Shown: positions 43,345 through 51,321, numbered from the stretch's first letter. The stretch is DNA of 51,984 nucleotides from Dyella flagellata (GCF_030160275.1 NZ_BSOA01000035.1:1-51984), one strand, 5' to 3'. Notes: generated by a model not told the origin, from the sequence alone. Made by a program: numbers and translations.

Positions 43345-44167
43345 TCAATCGGTATTGGTGCGCACCTGGGGTGGAGTTGGGAGGAAATAGATCGGAGCGT
43401 CAAAGAGGTTCGAATCTGTAAAGCATCCGTAGCCCGCAGCATTGGCGTCAGGGGTGATGTTCGCCGCTTTACCGCCCGTATTTTCTCCGCACACTACCGA
43501 ACCATCTAGCGTACCGACGCCGAGATGGGTGTTGAGCGAAATGAATCCTGCGTTAGTCAAGTTGGCCGACGGCAAAGCTGGCAGGAAGGGGCGCGTCGGG
43601 CGTAAAGGAGGTACCAGCGGCGCCCTCGACCTCGGTTTTAGATATCTTCCACTCGTCCGGATCGCAAAAACCTTGGGGATTAGTTCTCTGATCGTAAAGT
43701 CCCTCCGTCCAGACTTCGATGGTGTAGTAAATCTTGATCTTCAAGCCATGCCTTTCGATCTGCATGACAAAGGTATCTTCCCCTGAGTAACCCTTGTTCG
43801 ATAGGTAGTAATACCAGCCCTCATCGGCGGCCGAAATGTTGGGCCCGGTATTTGGATCCCATATCAGTTTGCCGTGTTTAGGGGCGCTCAGGGTTGTAAT
43901 CGTGGCGTGTTCGAAAGTGGATTGATCCGTGACGTGTTCTCTCAGAGGTGAGCCGCTCTGATTTTGATATTCTACGATGTAGCTGTTGGCGTCAGATATC
44001 GGGTCTATGTGCGTCCCCGGTGAATCCGTTCCAACGGTTATAGTATCGACAACATCGCACCTTCCCAGCGCGTAGTCCGATGTGGCATGTGCCGTTGCTG
44101 CGCTCGTGGCGGACAGCGCTACGCTAAGTACTATGCCAGTCAGCCATTTTGATCCTGACGTCGCCAT
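43345..44167 (-). pseudogene. Secreted single-Ig-domain protein, probable frameshift near its end
   Basis: The start is ATG 44167, with GGAG about nine bases upstream, opening a signal peptide (MATSGSKWLTGIVLSVALSA, then TSAATAHA). The mature part has one cadherin-like Ig core (APKHGKLIWDPNTG, YYYLSNKGYSGEDTFVMQIE) like those of the giant protein's tails. The frame stops at 43553, but an overlapping frame continues LPALPSANLTNAGFISLNTH, then GVGTLDGSVVCGENTGG, and ends at 43345 with two further cysteines, reading like the natural C-terminus. The switch point is the C run (plus-strand GGGG) at 43588-43591, so a one-base indel is likely. The frame also extends upstream to 44359, next to the IS3 scrap; that part shows weak similarity to the N-terminus of the 44590-45519 product. 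Function unknown. Confidence 0.62.
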
Positions 44168-44363
44168 CCCGTCGTTCTCCGTTGAGGTCGATTTCGGCAG
44201 CATTGTGGCGTTGGATGATACGTCGCTCGCCGCTCCTAGCAAACGAGCGCCGTCACCGCTGATGGCGATAGGCGACGGTTTCAGCGTAATACCGAATGGG
44301 TTCTGGTACCCCGTGGCAGCTTTTGCGAATAACCCGAGTGACGCCATGGCCGCGCGCATGTCC

Positions 44364-44519
44364 TAAAAAGGGGGGGCGAAAAGGGCCACTGGGCGTACTT
44401 CACGGCCGCTCCCGCGCGAAGTACGCCGCTTTTTTTAGAATCTCATTCTCCTCCTTGAGGCGCGTCAACTCGCGCTTGAGCACCGTTACGTCGTCCTGGC
44501 GGTCGCCATTACGGACCGC
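44364..44519 (-). mobile_element. Remnant of an IS3-family transposase gene
   Basis: The minus strand reads DDVTVLKRELTRLKEENEIL then KKAAYFARERP and stop (44400-44519), the typical leucine-zipper end of IS3-type OrfA. The run CTAAAAAAAG within it is the kind of slippery site used for OrfAB frameshifting in this family. A GTG overlapping the stop begins VKYA, the usual start of OrfB, but the reading is lost after a few codons. No inverted ends or target duplication were found, so only a scrap of about 150 bases remains. Confidence 0.72.
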
Positions 44520-44589
44520 TCAACTCCGCTGTGGCAAGTGCTTGTTTGGCGCCAGCGACAGCTGCTGGGTGGCAGACAGGTCATCGGTA

Positions 44590-45519
44590 TTAATACCACG
44601 CGACACCATACGCTTCTGGATCCAGAAGGGGGTCTGAGGGGGTGAAGGATGCCCAGGGAATTGGATGCGTTGCTAGCGGACGCTCGATTGTCTTTACGCG
44701 TTTACAGTCGTTGCGAAATTCGATTAGAGTGTTCTTCGTTAAAAAGTTAATGGAGTAGCTATTTCCGTTGCCAATGGAGCCGTCAGTGCACCCGGAAAGT
44801 GTTTTATGATCGTGCCCTGATAATATCCATTCCCCTTCGACTAGCTTAAATCTGAATATATCCGAGTCTGGCATCGAGGCGCTCCCGGACGTCGCCTGAA
44901 AATGAAAGGATTCATTGGAGTCGGCTACAAAATTCTCTACACCCCATCCATATCTCATGGCGCTTGCATCGGCTTGAAATGGCTGGGACTCCATAACGGA
45001 GATATTTTCACGATGTTTTTCAATGATGAAGAGAAAACCTGATTCGGATAGGTCTGACGCCTTGTAAAATATCCCAAAGGTCCGATTTATATTTTCACTT
45101 CTTGCTGCGCTAAAGCCTGTGCATTGCTTAATGTCTGAGTTGTTTGGTGAAATGACGCATTGGTAGCCCGTCGGTAATTTTTTTAGCGTACTTTCGACGT
45201 ATGCCGATACATCTGTATACAGAGTTGGCTCATCTGATTTCGAGGCAAGAGGCGTTTGCGTTGTTCCGTCCATCGAGTTCTTGCTGGGCGTGTCTGTCTT
45301 TGCCAGGACTGTCCCGTAAACACAAAAGGACACAAGTGCTATAAGCATTGTTCGGACGGCATGGTGCGAAGCATGATCGTGTGACCTAGTCTTAAATCCA
45401 ATTGCGCTCATGACTGGGTTATTTTCTACCGAAATTTGTAGGGGTGACTCTGGCGCGGCCACTATCTGGTTGCATGCTTCGGTAGCAAATTGTGCCAGGA
45501 GAGATGCGAAGAGGTTCAT
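44590..45519 (-). CDS. Exported protein of unknown function (309 residues)
   Basis: ATG 45519 has GGAA eight bases upstream. A hydrophobic segment (MLIALVSFCVYGTVLA) lies at residues 58-73, so either the first 57 residues are a cytoplasmic leader or translation starts later; internal ATGs (residues 37 and 58) lack ribosome sites. The mature part has several cysteines and reads FGIFYKASDLSESGFLFIIE, FVADSNESFHFQATSGSAS and LSGCTDGSIGNGNSYSINFL. No family is recognised. GC is visibly lower than in the giant gene. It lies directly after the first tail remnant and hairpin (45593-45673) and before the IS3 scrap. Confidence 0.7.
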   Translation of the reverse strand: MNLFASLLAQFATEACNQIVAAPESPLQISVENNPVMSAIGFKTRSHDHASHHAVRTMLIALVSFCVYGTVLAKTDTPSKNSMDGTTQTPLASKSDEPTLYTDVSAYVESTLKKLPTGYQCVISPNNSDIKQCTGFSAARSENINRTFGIFYKASDLSESGFLFIIEKHRENISVMESQPFQADASAMRYGWGVENFVADSNESFHFQATSGSASMPDSDIFRFKLVEGEWILSGHDHKTLSGCTDGSIGNGNSYSINFLTKNTLIEFRNDCKRVKTIERPLATHPIPWASFTPSDPLLDPEAYGVAWY

Positions 45520-45592
45520 ATTGATATTCCAAGATATCCAGCGGTCGTCAGTTGAATGTTTGTCATGGGTGTCGCCTTGACTAATGTCTATG

Positions 45593-45623
45593 AGCCGTGG
45601 CAGGGAGCCCCGCTGCCACGGCT
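45593..45623 (-). terminator. Conserved tail hairpin, copy 1
   Basis: Perfect 11-base arms (AGCCGTGGCAG / CTGCCACGGCT) around a 9-base loop lie 8 bases after the stop codon of the tail remnant. The same arm follows every tail copy in the window. Confidence 0.78.
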
Positions 45624-45631
45624 CGATTGTC

Positions 45632-45673
45632 TCACTCCATGCGCCTGACGATTAGCCCGCTCTGCGCGGCCAA
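45632..45673 (-). pseudogene. Tail copy 1: last 13 codons only
   Basis: The minus strand reads LAAQSGLIVRRME and stop, matching the very end of the other tails (LSAQSGLAVKRPD, LSKQSGLVVKRMD). Similarity upstream of this is lost. Together with the conserved hairpin just downstream it marks the end of a former tail cassette that has been largely replaced. Confidence 0.75.
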
Positions 45674-45699
45674 AGGGGATATCACGTGCGGAGGTAGCT

Positions 45700-45807
45700 A
45701 TGGCCGGTCGCATCACAAAGCAATTATCGCGCGTCGGAACCAACCCGATACCCGGCATGTACGTGATGATCGCGCTGCGCAAAAATAGGCGGTGCGGCGA
45801 TGGATGA
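45700..45807 (+). CDS. Possible 35-residue small protein
   Basis: GGAGG five to six bases before ATG 45700 opens 35 codons (MAGRITKQLSRVGTNPIPGM, then YVMIALRKNRRCGDG) ending at TGA 45807. It is basic and has no known family. The good ribosome site is the only support; it may be chance or a remnant. Confidence 0.22.
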   Translation: MAGRITKQLSRVGTNPIPGMYVMIALRKNRRCGDG

Positions 45808-45977
45808 AGTCGATTTCTAACAGAGCACGCAAGCGAAAGGGGTCGGGATTTGATCGCTTTCGCTCGCTGGCTTTCAAGAAATCATCCAGTTTGCGAGGGA
45901 TTTTTTTGCTTGGCGGACGCGGGCGAGGCAGTGGCCCCGATGGCCTCTATGCCTAGTGGCGGATGAGCGACATGCCG

Positions 45978-46493
45978 TCAAGGGTGGGCTGGGCGAGCAG
46001 GGCTTTTCCCCATCTTCTGCCTGATCTGGTCAAGTGCGGGACCTTCCGCTTCGAACATCCTATTCAGAAGCGAACTCAGTTCTTTGGCGCTGTAATGGTT
46101 TGTCTTGTCGGAATGATAGCCGCGCGCTGTTGTCTCCACCGTACATGGGGTGCATTGTCGGTTAGGGTATGGCGAATTTATCTCGTAGGATACCGATCCT
46201 ATTGGGCCGTTTGGGTTGTTTTTGTCCAAAAATTCAAAAGCCAATCGCGTTGATTTTGTTCCACTCGAATCGATTTTTGAGGAAATATGTTTGAGTCGAA
46301 AACCGGCATCGATATACGATTTTTCAAACGTGGATATCAAGCGGCTTGGGGGTGTGTTCCGGTATGCTGTTTCTTCGGTCATTCTTTGTGCTTGGGCTCT
46401 GGCATTTATGTTTATTGAAATTATTAGCATTGAAAATGCTAATCGTGATATTAATATAGATGATTTGTTATGTTTTTCATGTGTCATATTCAT
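45978..46493 (-). CDS. Secreted small protein with C-x-PCTVE motif (paralogue of 49114-49623)
   Basis: The protein has 171 residues from ATG 46493, with AGG seven bases upstream. The N-terminus is a signal peptide (SSILISRLAFSMLIISINI) with likely cleavage near ARAQAQ. The mature part has a conserved opening (YRNTPPSRLISTFEKSYIDA), then FRLKHISSKI, a strand region, and the motif QCTPCTVE at about residue 115, followed by a helical end. The same order and spacing occur in the protein at 49114-49623. No family is recognised; the close cysteine pair could be a disulfide or metal site. It comes directly after tail copy 2 and its hairpin, and is strongly AT-rich, unlike the tail. Confidence 0.78.
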   Translation of the reverse strand: MNMTHEKHNKSSILISRLAFSMLIISININARAQAQRMTEETAYRNTPPSRLISTFEKSYIDAGFRLKHISSKIDSSGTKSTRLAFEFLDKNNPNGPIGSVSYEINSPYPNRQCTPCTVETTARGYHSDKTNHYSAKELSSLLNRMFEAEGPALDQIRQKMGKSPARPAHP

Positions 46494-46593
46494 GCCTTTT
46501 AGGGGTGGTCTTGCTTATGAAGCGGATTTTTATAATTTTGACGATCTGCCTTTTTTCATGACGTCATAAGGCCTTGTTCCACACGGCGATAAG

Positions 46594-46624
46594 AGCCGTG
46601 ACAGAGAGATCCGCTGCCACGGCT
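46594..46624 (-). terminator. Conserved tail hairpin, copy 2
   Basis: Arms AGCCGTGACAG / CTGCCACGGCT, with one imperfect pair, lie 8 bases after the stop at 46633. In transcript direction the stem is followed by CTTAT. Confidence 0.75.
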
Positions 46625-46632
46625 CGGTGAGT

Positions 46633-49029
46633 TCAGTCCATACGCTTGACGACTAGCCCGCTCTGCTTACTTAAATCGGCCACACCAAGCATAGCGTCAT
46701 TGAACAGTGTGCCCCACCAATTGCCGTCAGCCGCCGTCGTGACCCCAAAATCGGTATCGCTTGAGCCACTCCAATCCAACTGCGATGCCGAACCTTCATC
46801 ATCGATATCCTCACGACTGTGCCTGTTGATAATGATGTAGCCGTTGCCCTGGTCTTCGTCGTCGTTACCCTGAGTTTTCGCTGAGACAATGATGGTGCGA
46901 CTGCTCCAGCAGCCATCGTCATCATCGTCGTCATGGCGGACATCCAGCGTGATCGTGGCTGATGCGCTATTTATACCGTCACTCACTGTGTAGGTAAACG
47001 TGTCGACGCCGCTAAAGCCTTGATCGGGTTTGTAATGGTAGACACCATCATCCTTGTGGATCAGCTGGCCATGGCCCGGTGCCTTGACGCTGATGACAAG
47101 CTTTGCTTCGGCGTTTTCGTCCGGATCATCGACCAGGCAGCGCAGGTCAATACGAACAGTACCGTCGCTGTCTACGCGGAACTGCGCATTCTCTGCGGTC
47201 GGCATCGGCACCACCTTGATGTGCACGATGGCGATGTTCGACTGCGCTTCACTGTCGTTTACGTCGTAGCTGAAGCTGTCGTCACCGAACCACTCATCCT
47301 GCGGCACATAGGTATAGTTGCCGTCCTCATTGCGATGCAGGCAGCCATGGCTCGGGCCATCCACGATATGCGCGGTGAGAGCTTGTCCGTCCGGATCACT
47401 GGCGTTGGCCAGGAGATCGATGGACGACGGCTTTTCTGACGGCACACTGATGGTCACATCGTTCGCGATCGGTGGACGTTTGGGCGGCAGCACGGTGATG
47501 GTGACAGTGGCCGGCTAGGAGTCCAGCTCGCTGGTGCTCAGCGCATAGGTGAAGGTGTCGGTGCCGATGAAGCCGGCATCCGCCGTATAGATCCATTGGC
47601 CATCGTCGCCCTGCGTCAGCTTGCCATGCTGTGGCTGGCTGAGAATCTTGGCGAACAGGTCGTCATCGCCGTCGCCGTGATCACCATCGCCGTTGTCGTC
47701 ATCGTCGTGGTTGTCGTCACAACGACGAGCATGTTCGTCGGGCACCAGGTAGATCGGGGTGGACTTGCCGGTGCGTACGCTGATGCCTTCGTCCTGGGCC
47801 ATCGGGCGCGGATCGACGTCGAGGTGGATCGTGGCCTTGTTCGAGTCGTACTGCGTGTCGTTAGCCACGAAGGTGAAGCTGTCTTCGCCCATCCAGCCGG
47901 CGGTGGGCGTGTAGGTGTAGGTGCCATCCGTGTTCAACGACAGGGTGCCGTGACGCGGACCACGCACGATACGTAAGGTCAGTGGATCGCCATCCGGGTC
48001 CAAGGCGTCCTGCATCAGATTGATCTGCTGCGATTCGTTTTCGGCAACGTAGACCTTCTGGCCCTTGGCATGCGGTCGGCGGTTGCGGGCCTTCACGTCA
48101 ATGGTGGCCGTGGCGACGTTGGAATCAGCCTGACCGTCGTTGACGATATAGCTGAAGCTGTCGGCACCCACATAGCAATGATCCGGCTTGTACGTATAGG
48201 TACCGTCGGCATTGAGGATCAGATCGCCGTGCTGGGGTGCGCTGACGATACGGAAGCTCAGTTTGGTGCCGGGCAGGGTCGTGGTGTCGTCGGCCAGGTT
48301 GAGCGTACGCGTCCAGTTGTTGTGCAGCCAGAAGCTGAAGTTGGCCGCCGTCGGTGGCACCAAGGCCACGTTCAAGCTGACGGTGGCGACGTTGGAATCC
48401 AGCTGCCCGTCATTGGCGACGTAGGTGAAGCTGTCGTTGCCGTAGTACAGATCCGTGGGCTTGTAGGTGAAGGTGCCGTCGGTGTTCTGAGTGACGGTGC
48501 CGTGCTGCGGCCCCTGGATGATGCGGTAGGTCAGGGGGTCGCCATCCACGTCGTTGGTCGACGTGTGGAAGTCCACCTTGACGTTGCCGTCTTCGAGCAA
48601 GCTTAGCGATTGATTCTTCGCGGTCGGGGGCTGGTTGACATAGGCGACGCTGAGATGGATGGTCGCGGTATTGGACTGCGCAGCACCATTGTCGAGCAGG
48701 TAGGTGAAGCTGTCGTCGCCGTGGAACAGATAGTTCGGCGTATAGACAAAGCTGCCGTCGGGATTGAGCGTGAGGGTGCCATGCGCGGGGCCGGTCACGA
48801 GCTTGGGTGCGGCACCAAAGAGGTCGGTGTCGTTGACCAGTACGTTACCGGTGATGGTGGTAGCCACGGCTCCGTTCTCCAGGCCATTGAAGGTGGCATC
48901 ATTGGCATGCGGCACCGCGAAGGTGGCGACGTCGCTGACGGTCACATGGCTGCCCGAGGCCTCAAAGCCAATCAGGTCGAAGGACAAGTTCACCGCTGTG
49001 CCGGTGGGCACGTTGCGCAGGTCGACGAT
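46633..49029 (-). pseudogene. Tail copy 2: orphan C-terminal region of the giant protein, one in-frame amber codon
   Basis: This 799-codon segment has no ribosome site and starts abruptly at 49029, where its match to the giant gene ends. It holds about seven cadherin-like Ig domains with the pattern DGDPLT, HGTL-x-x-N-x-DGTYTY-x-P and DSFTY-x-x-NDGQ-x-DSN, an Asp-rich insert (CDDNHDDDDNGDGDHGDGDD), and a closing module: HDDDDDDGCWSSRT, YIIINRHSRED, QLDWSGSSDTDFG, NWWGTLFNDAMLGVADL and KQSGLVVKRMD. A TAG at 47515-47517 interrupts it after LDS, but the frame continues unchanged on the other side (PATVTITV), so one base change would restore it. It probably shows how the giant protein itself ends beyond the left edge. 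A donor role for recombination is inferred. Confidence 0.85.
48587..49029 (-). repeat. 443-base repeat shared with the giant gene
   Basis: Gap-free alignment to bases 1-443 with 11 differences by my count, five within a 60-base stretch. The right boundary at 49029 is sharp. The left boundary cannot be seen because the partner runs off the window. Confidence 0.93.
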
Positions 49030-49113
49030 GTGCGAACACGGCGTAAGTCATCGCCCTGCTCGGAGGGCAGGCTTCCCGTTATGCCCCCCCTTGCGTCCCG
49101 TGGGTTTACGTGG

Positions 49114-49623
49114 CTACGGTGAGCCATTGTCATTGACCGGTGGAAGGCTGCTTCCCAGCTGGCCGTTTATAATTTCAAGTGCTTTCCGATCCGCGGCAGC
49201 CATCTTCTCAATTAGCGGCCTCAACCTAGTGTCCCATTCTTGGCGGCTGTGACTTTCATTGTCATCAATCGTGAATGGCCCTCTTTCTACCGTGCATGGA
49301 TTGCAGGTGCTTGAATTAACGTAAAATATTTGAAACGAAGCCAATCCATTTACCTTGTTTGTGCCGTCGTGGCTTGGAAATGAAAAAGCAAGTTGATCTA
49401 TTATTTCGCCATATTTGTTCTTTTTTGATGAAAAACTTTTAAGTGTGAATTCTTCACGAATGTATGCGTGTTTGAATGTTAATTCAATATTTTTCGGAGT
49501 TGTGTGCCAATAATTTACATTTGCAACTCTTTCTCTGGATAGGGTACTTGAACTTATAAACAATATCGTTATGGCAAATGCATATGGTAGGCGTTTTGTT
49601 AATTGTGTGATCTTGATGTTCAA
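49114..49623 (-). CDS. Secreted small protein with C-x-PCTVE motif (paralogue of 45978-46493)
   Basis: The protein has 169 residues. The start is TTG 49623, with GAGG eight bases upstream; no ATG fits. A signal peptide follows (KRLPYAFAITILFISSSTLS). The mature part opens with YWHTTPKNIELTFKHAYIRE, then FTLKSFSSKK, a strand region SFQIFYVNSS, and TCNPCTVE, then a helical C-terminus. It aligns along its full length with the 45978-46493 product at moderate identity. The gene is strongly AT-rich compared with the tails on both sides. It lies between the hairpin of tail copy 3 and the 5' junction of tail copy 2. Function unknown; an immunity-like or partner role is speculation. Confidence 0.77.
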   Translation of the reverse strand: MNIKITQLTKRLPYAFAITILFISSSTLSRERVANVNYWHTTPKNIELTFKHAYIREEFTLKSFSSKKNKYGEIIDQLAFSFPSHDGTNKVNGLASFQIFYVNSSTCNPCTVERGPFTIDDNESHSRQEWDTRLRPLIEKMAAADRKALEIINGQLGSSLPPVNDNGSP

Positions 49624-49777
49624 AATGTAACCTCGTGGTCGATATGGATGATATGGATGGTTTCTATGATTTGTCGTCTTTACTGGAAAATGCGACTACC
49701 GTGGTTATGTATTGGGCTGCGCACGTCCTTGATTGGGTTTGTTTCTGTGGAAGCCTAGCCGTAGGGGTTGGCAAACG

Positions 49778-49808
49778 AGCCGTGGCGGCAAGTTCCTCCA
49801 CCACGGCT
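49778..49808 (-). terminator. Conserved tail hairpin, copy 3
   Basis: Arms based on AGCCGTGG / CCACGGCT, with a partly paired extension, lie 8 bases after the stop at 49817. In transcript direction CGTTTG follows. Confidence 0.7.
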
Positions 49809-49816
49809 CGATTGGC

Positions 49817-50362
49817 TTAGTCTGGGCGCTTGACCGCCAGGCCACTTTGTGCGCTCAAATCGGCCACGCCGAGCATGGCATCATCAAACAATGTGCTCCA
49901 CCAACTGTCATCAGTCATCCTCATCGTCCCAAAATCAGCATCGCTGGAGCCACTCCAATCCAATTGCGCAGCTGAGTCTTCATCATCGAAATGCTCATGC
50001 TTGCGTCGATTGATGATGATGTAGCCGTTGCCTTCATCGTCGTCGTTGTTGTCGTGAGCCTCCGCCGAGACAAAGATAGTGCGACTATTCCAGCAGCCAT
50101 CGTCATCATCGTCGTCATGGCGGACATTTAGTGTGATCGTGGCTGAAGCGTTAGTTATACCGTCACTCACTGTGTAGGTGAACGTGTCGGCGCCGCTAAA
50201 GCCTTGATCGGGTTTGTAAAGGTAAAAGCCATCATCCTTGCGGATCAGCTGGCCATGGCTCGGTGCATTGACGCTGATGACAAGCCTTGCTTCGGCGTTT
50301 TCGTCCGGATCATCGACCAGGCTACGCAGGTCAATGCGAACAGTGCCGTCGCTGTCTACGCG
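49817..50362 (-). pseudogene. Tail copy 3: truncated orphan C-terminal tail
   Basis: This copy is colinear without gaps with tail copies 2 and 4 over its whole 546 bases. It starts abruptly at RVDSDGTVRIDL with a TAG directly before it, so it has no start of its own. It contains one Ig domain (HGQLIRKDDGFYLYKPDQGF, DTFTYTVSDGI) and the closing module (HDDDDDDGCWNSRTIFVSAE, YIIINRRKHEH, QLDWSGSSDADFG, then SAQSGLAVKRPD). The Ig part is nearly identical to the other copies; the last 100 codons are more diverged. It reads as a silent cassette or remnant. Confidence 0.85.
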
Positions 50363-50476
50363 CTAGTTCTCGCTTACTGGCTCGAACTTCTCTTTGTCGT
50401 ATCCGCCAGGTGTTTTGTCATCAAACGTGCCGATGAGTACGTTACTTACGACATAAACAATTACGCCCTGGACGGA
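50363..50476 (-). pseudogene. C-terminal gene fragment abutting tail copy 3
   Basis: Between a TGA and a TAG, 37 codons read SVQGVIVYVVSNVLIGTFDD then KTPGGYDKEKFEPVSEN. The TAG is the codon directly before the start of tail-copy similarity. It looks like the end of an exported-type protein, but has no start and no known relative. It may be what remains of a small gene that once stood here. Confidence 0.35.
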
Positions 50477-50588
50477 TCACGATTTCATGAACTCCTAAAA
50501 GCGAAGACAATCTGGACTAATCCCGATTATACTGATGCTAGAAAGCAAGGACATGGTGGGTCTATTGTGCTCTTTGCGAGCTTCCCCG

Positions 50589-51092
50589 CTAAAATTTTAA
50601 GTTAGCGCAAGTCGACGGCATCTCATCAGTGTTAGTAATTTGAGATACGACTGATAGGTAAAATTTAAGACTGTAGTGAATCAATAATCCGCTCTGATTC
50701 CGGACGTTAACGCCGACGACAAATGAGTCTTTTCCAATATAGTCGGTATTTGCGCGATAGGAGAAGAGAAAATGCTTTTTGTCTGCCTCGGTCTGAAACA
50801 GTGTGCCGTGCGATGGTGGAGTTTCTTCGGCTATCTTGAGGCTGTCTCTGACTTCCTTTGGAAGCTCATAGTTTCCCGTCGTTGTGCTGTACTTATAGCC
50901 CAATGAATCAAATACCGCTCCTCCGATAACGAAATTGTTATAGGCGCTTTCGGTATAGACATCTGAATTGCCAACTTCTCTACATTCAGATTCAAGAACA
51001 ATTGTCTTTGATGGAAGTGTCTTCTGCGAATCCTGTGAGACGACCGTCGTTTGCTGCGCAAATGTATTAATGGGCGGGGGTAGGTAAATCAT
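50589..51092 (-). CDS. Small secreted protein with one cadherin-like Ig domain
   Basis: The protein has 167 residues from ATG 51092, with GGTGAT upstream. The N-terminus is short (MIYLPPPINTFAQQ) and looks like the end of a signal peptide rather than a full one, so the gene may be 5'-truncated. The core reads TPPSHGTLFQTEADKKHFLF, then YRANTDYIGKDSFVVGV, the pattern of the Ig domains in the tails and in the 43345-44167 product. It ends with a cysteine (STCANLKF). It follows tail copy 4 and its hairpin, and is AT-richer than the tail. Function unknown. Confidence 0.7.
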   Translation of the reverse strand: MIYLPPPINTFAQQTTVVSQDSQKTLPSKTIVLESECREVGNSDVYTESAYNNFVIGGAVFDSLGYKYSTTTGNYELPKEVRDSLKIAEETPPSHGTLFQTEADKKHFLFSYRANTDYIGKDSFVVGVNVRNQSGLLIHYSLKFYLSVVSQITNTDEMPSTCANLKF

Positions 51093-51116
51093 GCTATCAC
51101 CATCATTGGGTAGAGT

Positions 51117-51254
51117 TTAAGCGTAGTCTATGACTGGATTGTCGTCGTATGCCGCAACAGAAGAGATGTCGTGATCATAGCGCGATAAGGAGATGTAGAT
51201 CTGCATAAGAACGAAATCTCTATGTTTGAAAGCGAAAGCAATTGTCGGGGACAT
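51117..51254 (-). CDS. Possible 45-residue protein upstream of the single-Ig gene
   Basis: ATG 51254 opens 45 codons (MSPTIAFAFKHRDFVLMQIY, then ISLSRYDHDISSVAAYDDNP, VIDYA) ending at TAA 51117. No ribosome site is clear and no family is recognised. It shares its frame with the 50589-51092 gene and ends 24 bases before that gene's start, so it could be the lost front of it, separated by a stop. Confidence 0.25.
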   Translation of the reverse strand: MSPTIAFAFKHRDFVLMQIYISLSRYDHDISSVAAYDDNPVIDYA

Positions 51255-51282
51255 CCGATTTAGCAGCTAATAGCAAGGTAAA

Positions 51283-51313
51283 AGCCGTGGCAGGGCGCTT
51301 GTCTGCCACGGCT
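51283..51313 (-). terminator. Conserved tail hairpin, copy 4 (with T run)
   Basis: Perfect 11-base arms (AGCCGTGGCAG / CTGCCACGGCT) with a 9-base loop lie 8 bases after the stop at 51322. They are followed in transcript direction by TTTTACC. This is the best rho-independent terminator of the four. Confidence 0.85.
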
Positions 51314-51321
51314 TCGTCTAC

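Noticed and set aside
46919-46940. Short CATCGT-type repeats as a possible CRISPR or regulatory repeat
   Set aside because: They encode the Asp-rich loops in frame in every tail; there are no spacers.
47596-49122. Plus-strand frames opposite tail copy 2
   Set aside because: Antisense shadows, repeated at both copies of the 443-base repeat because the sequence is repeated.
50363-50605. Plus-strand reading through the gap beside tail copy 3
   Set aside because: It begins as an antisense shadow of the tail and has no start of its own in the gap; the minus-strand fragment is slightly better supported by the junction.
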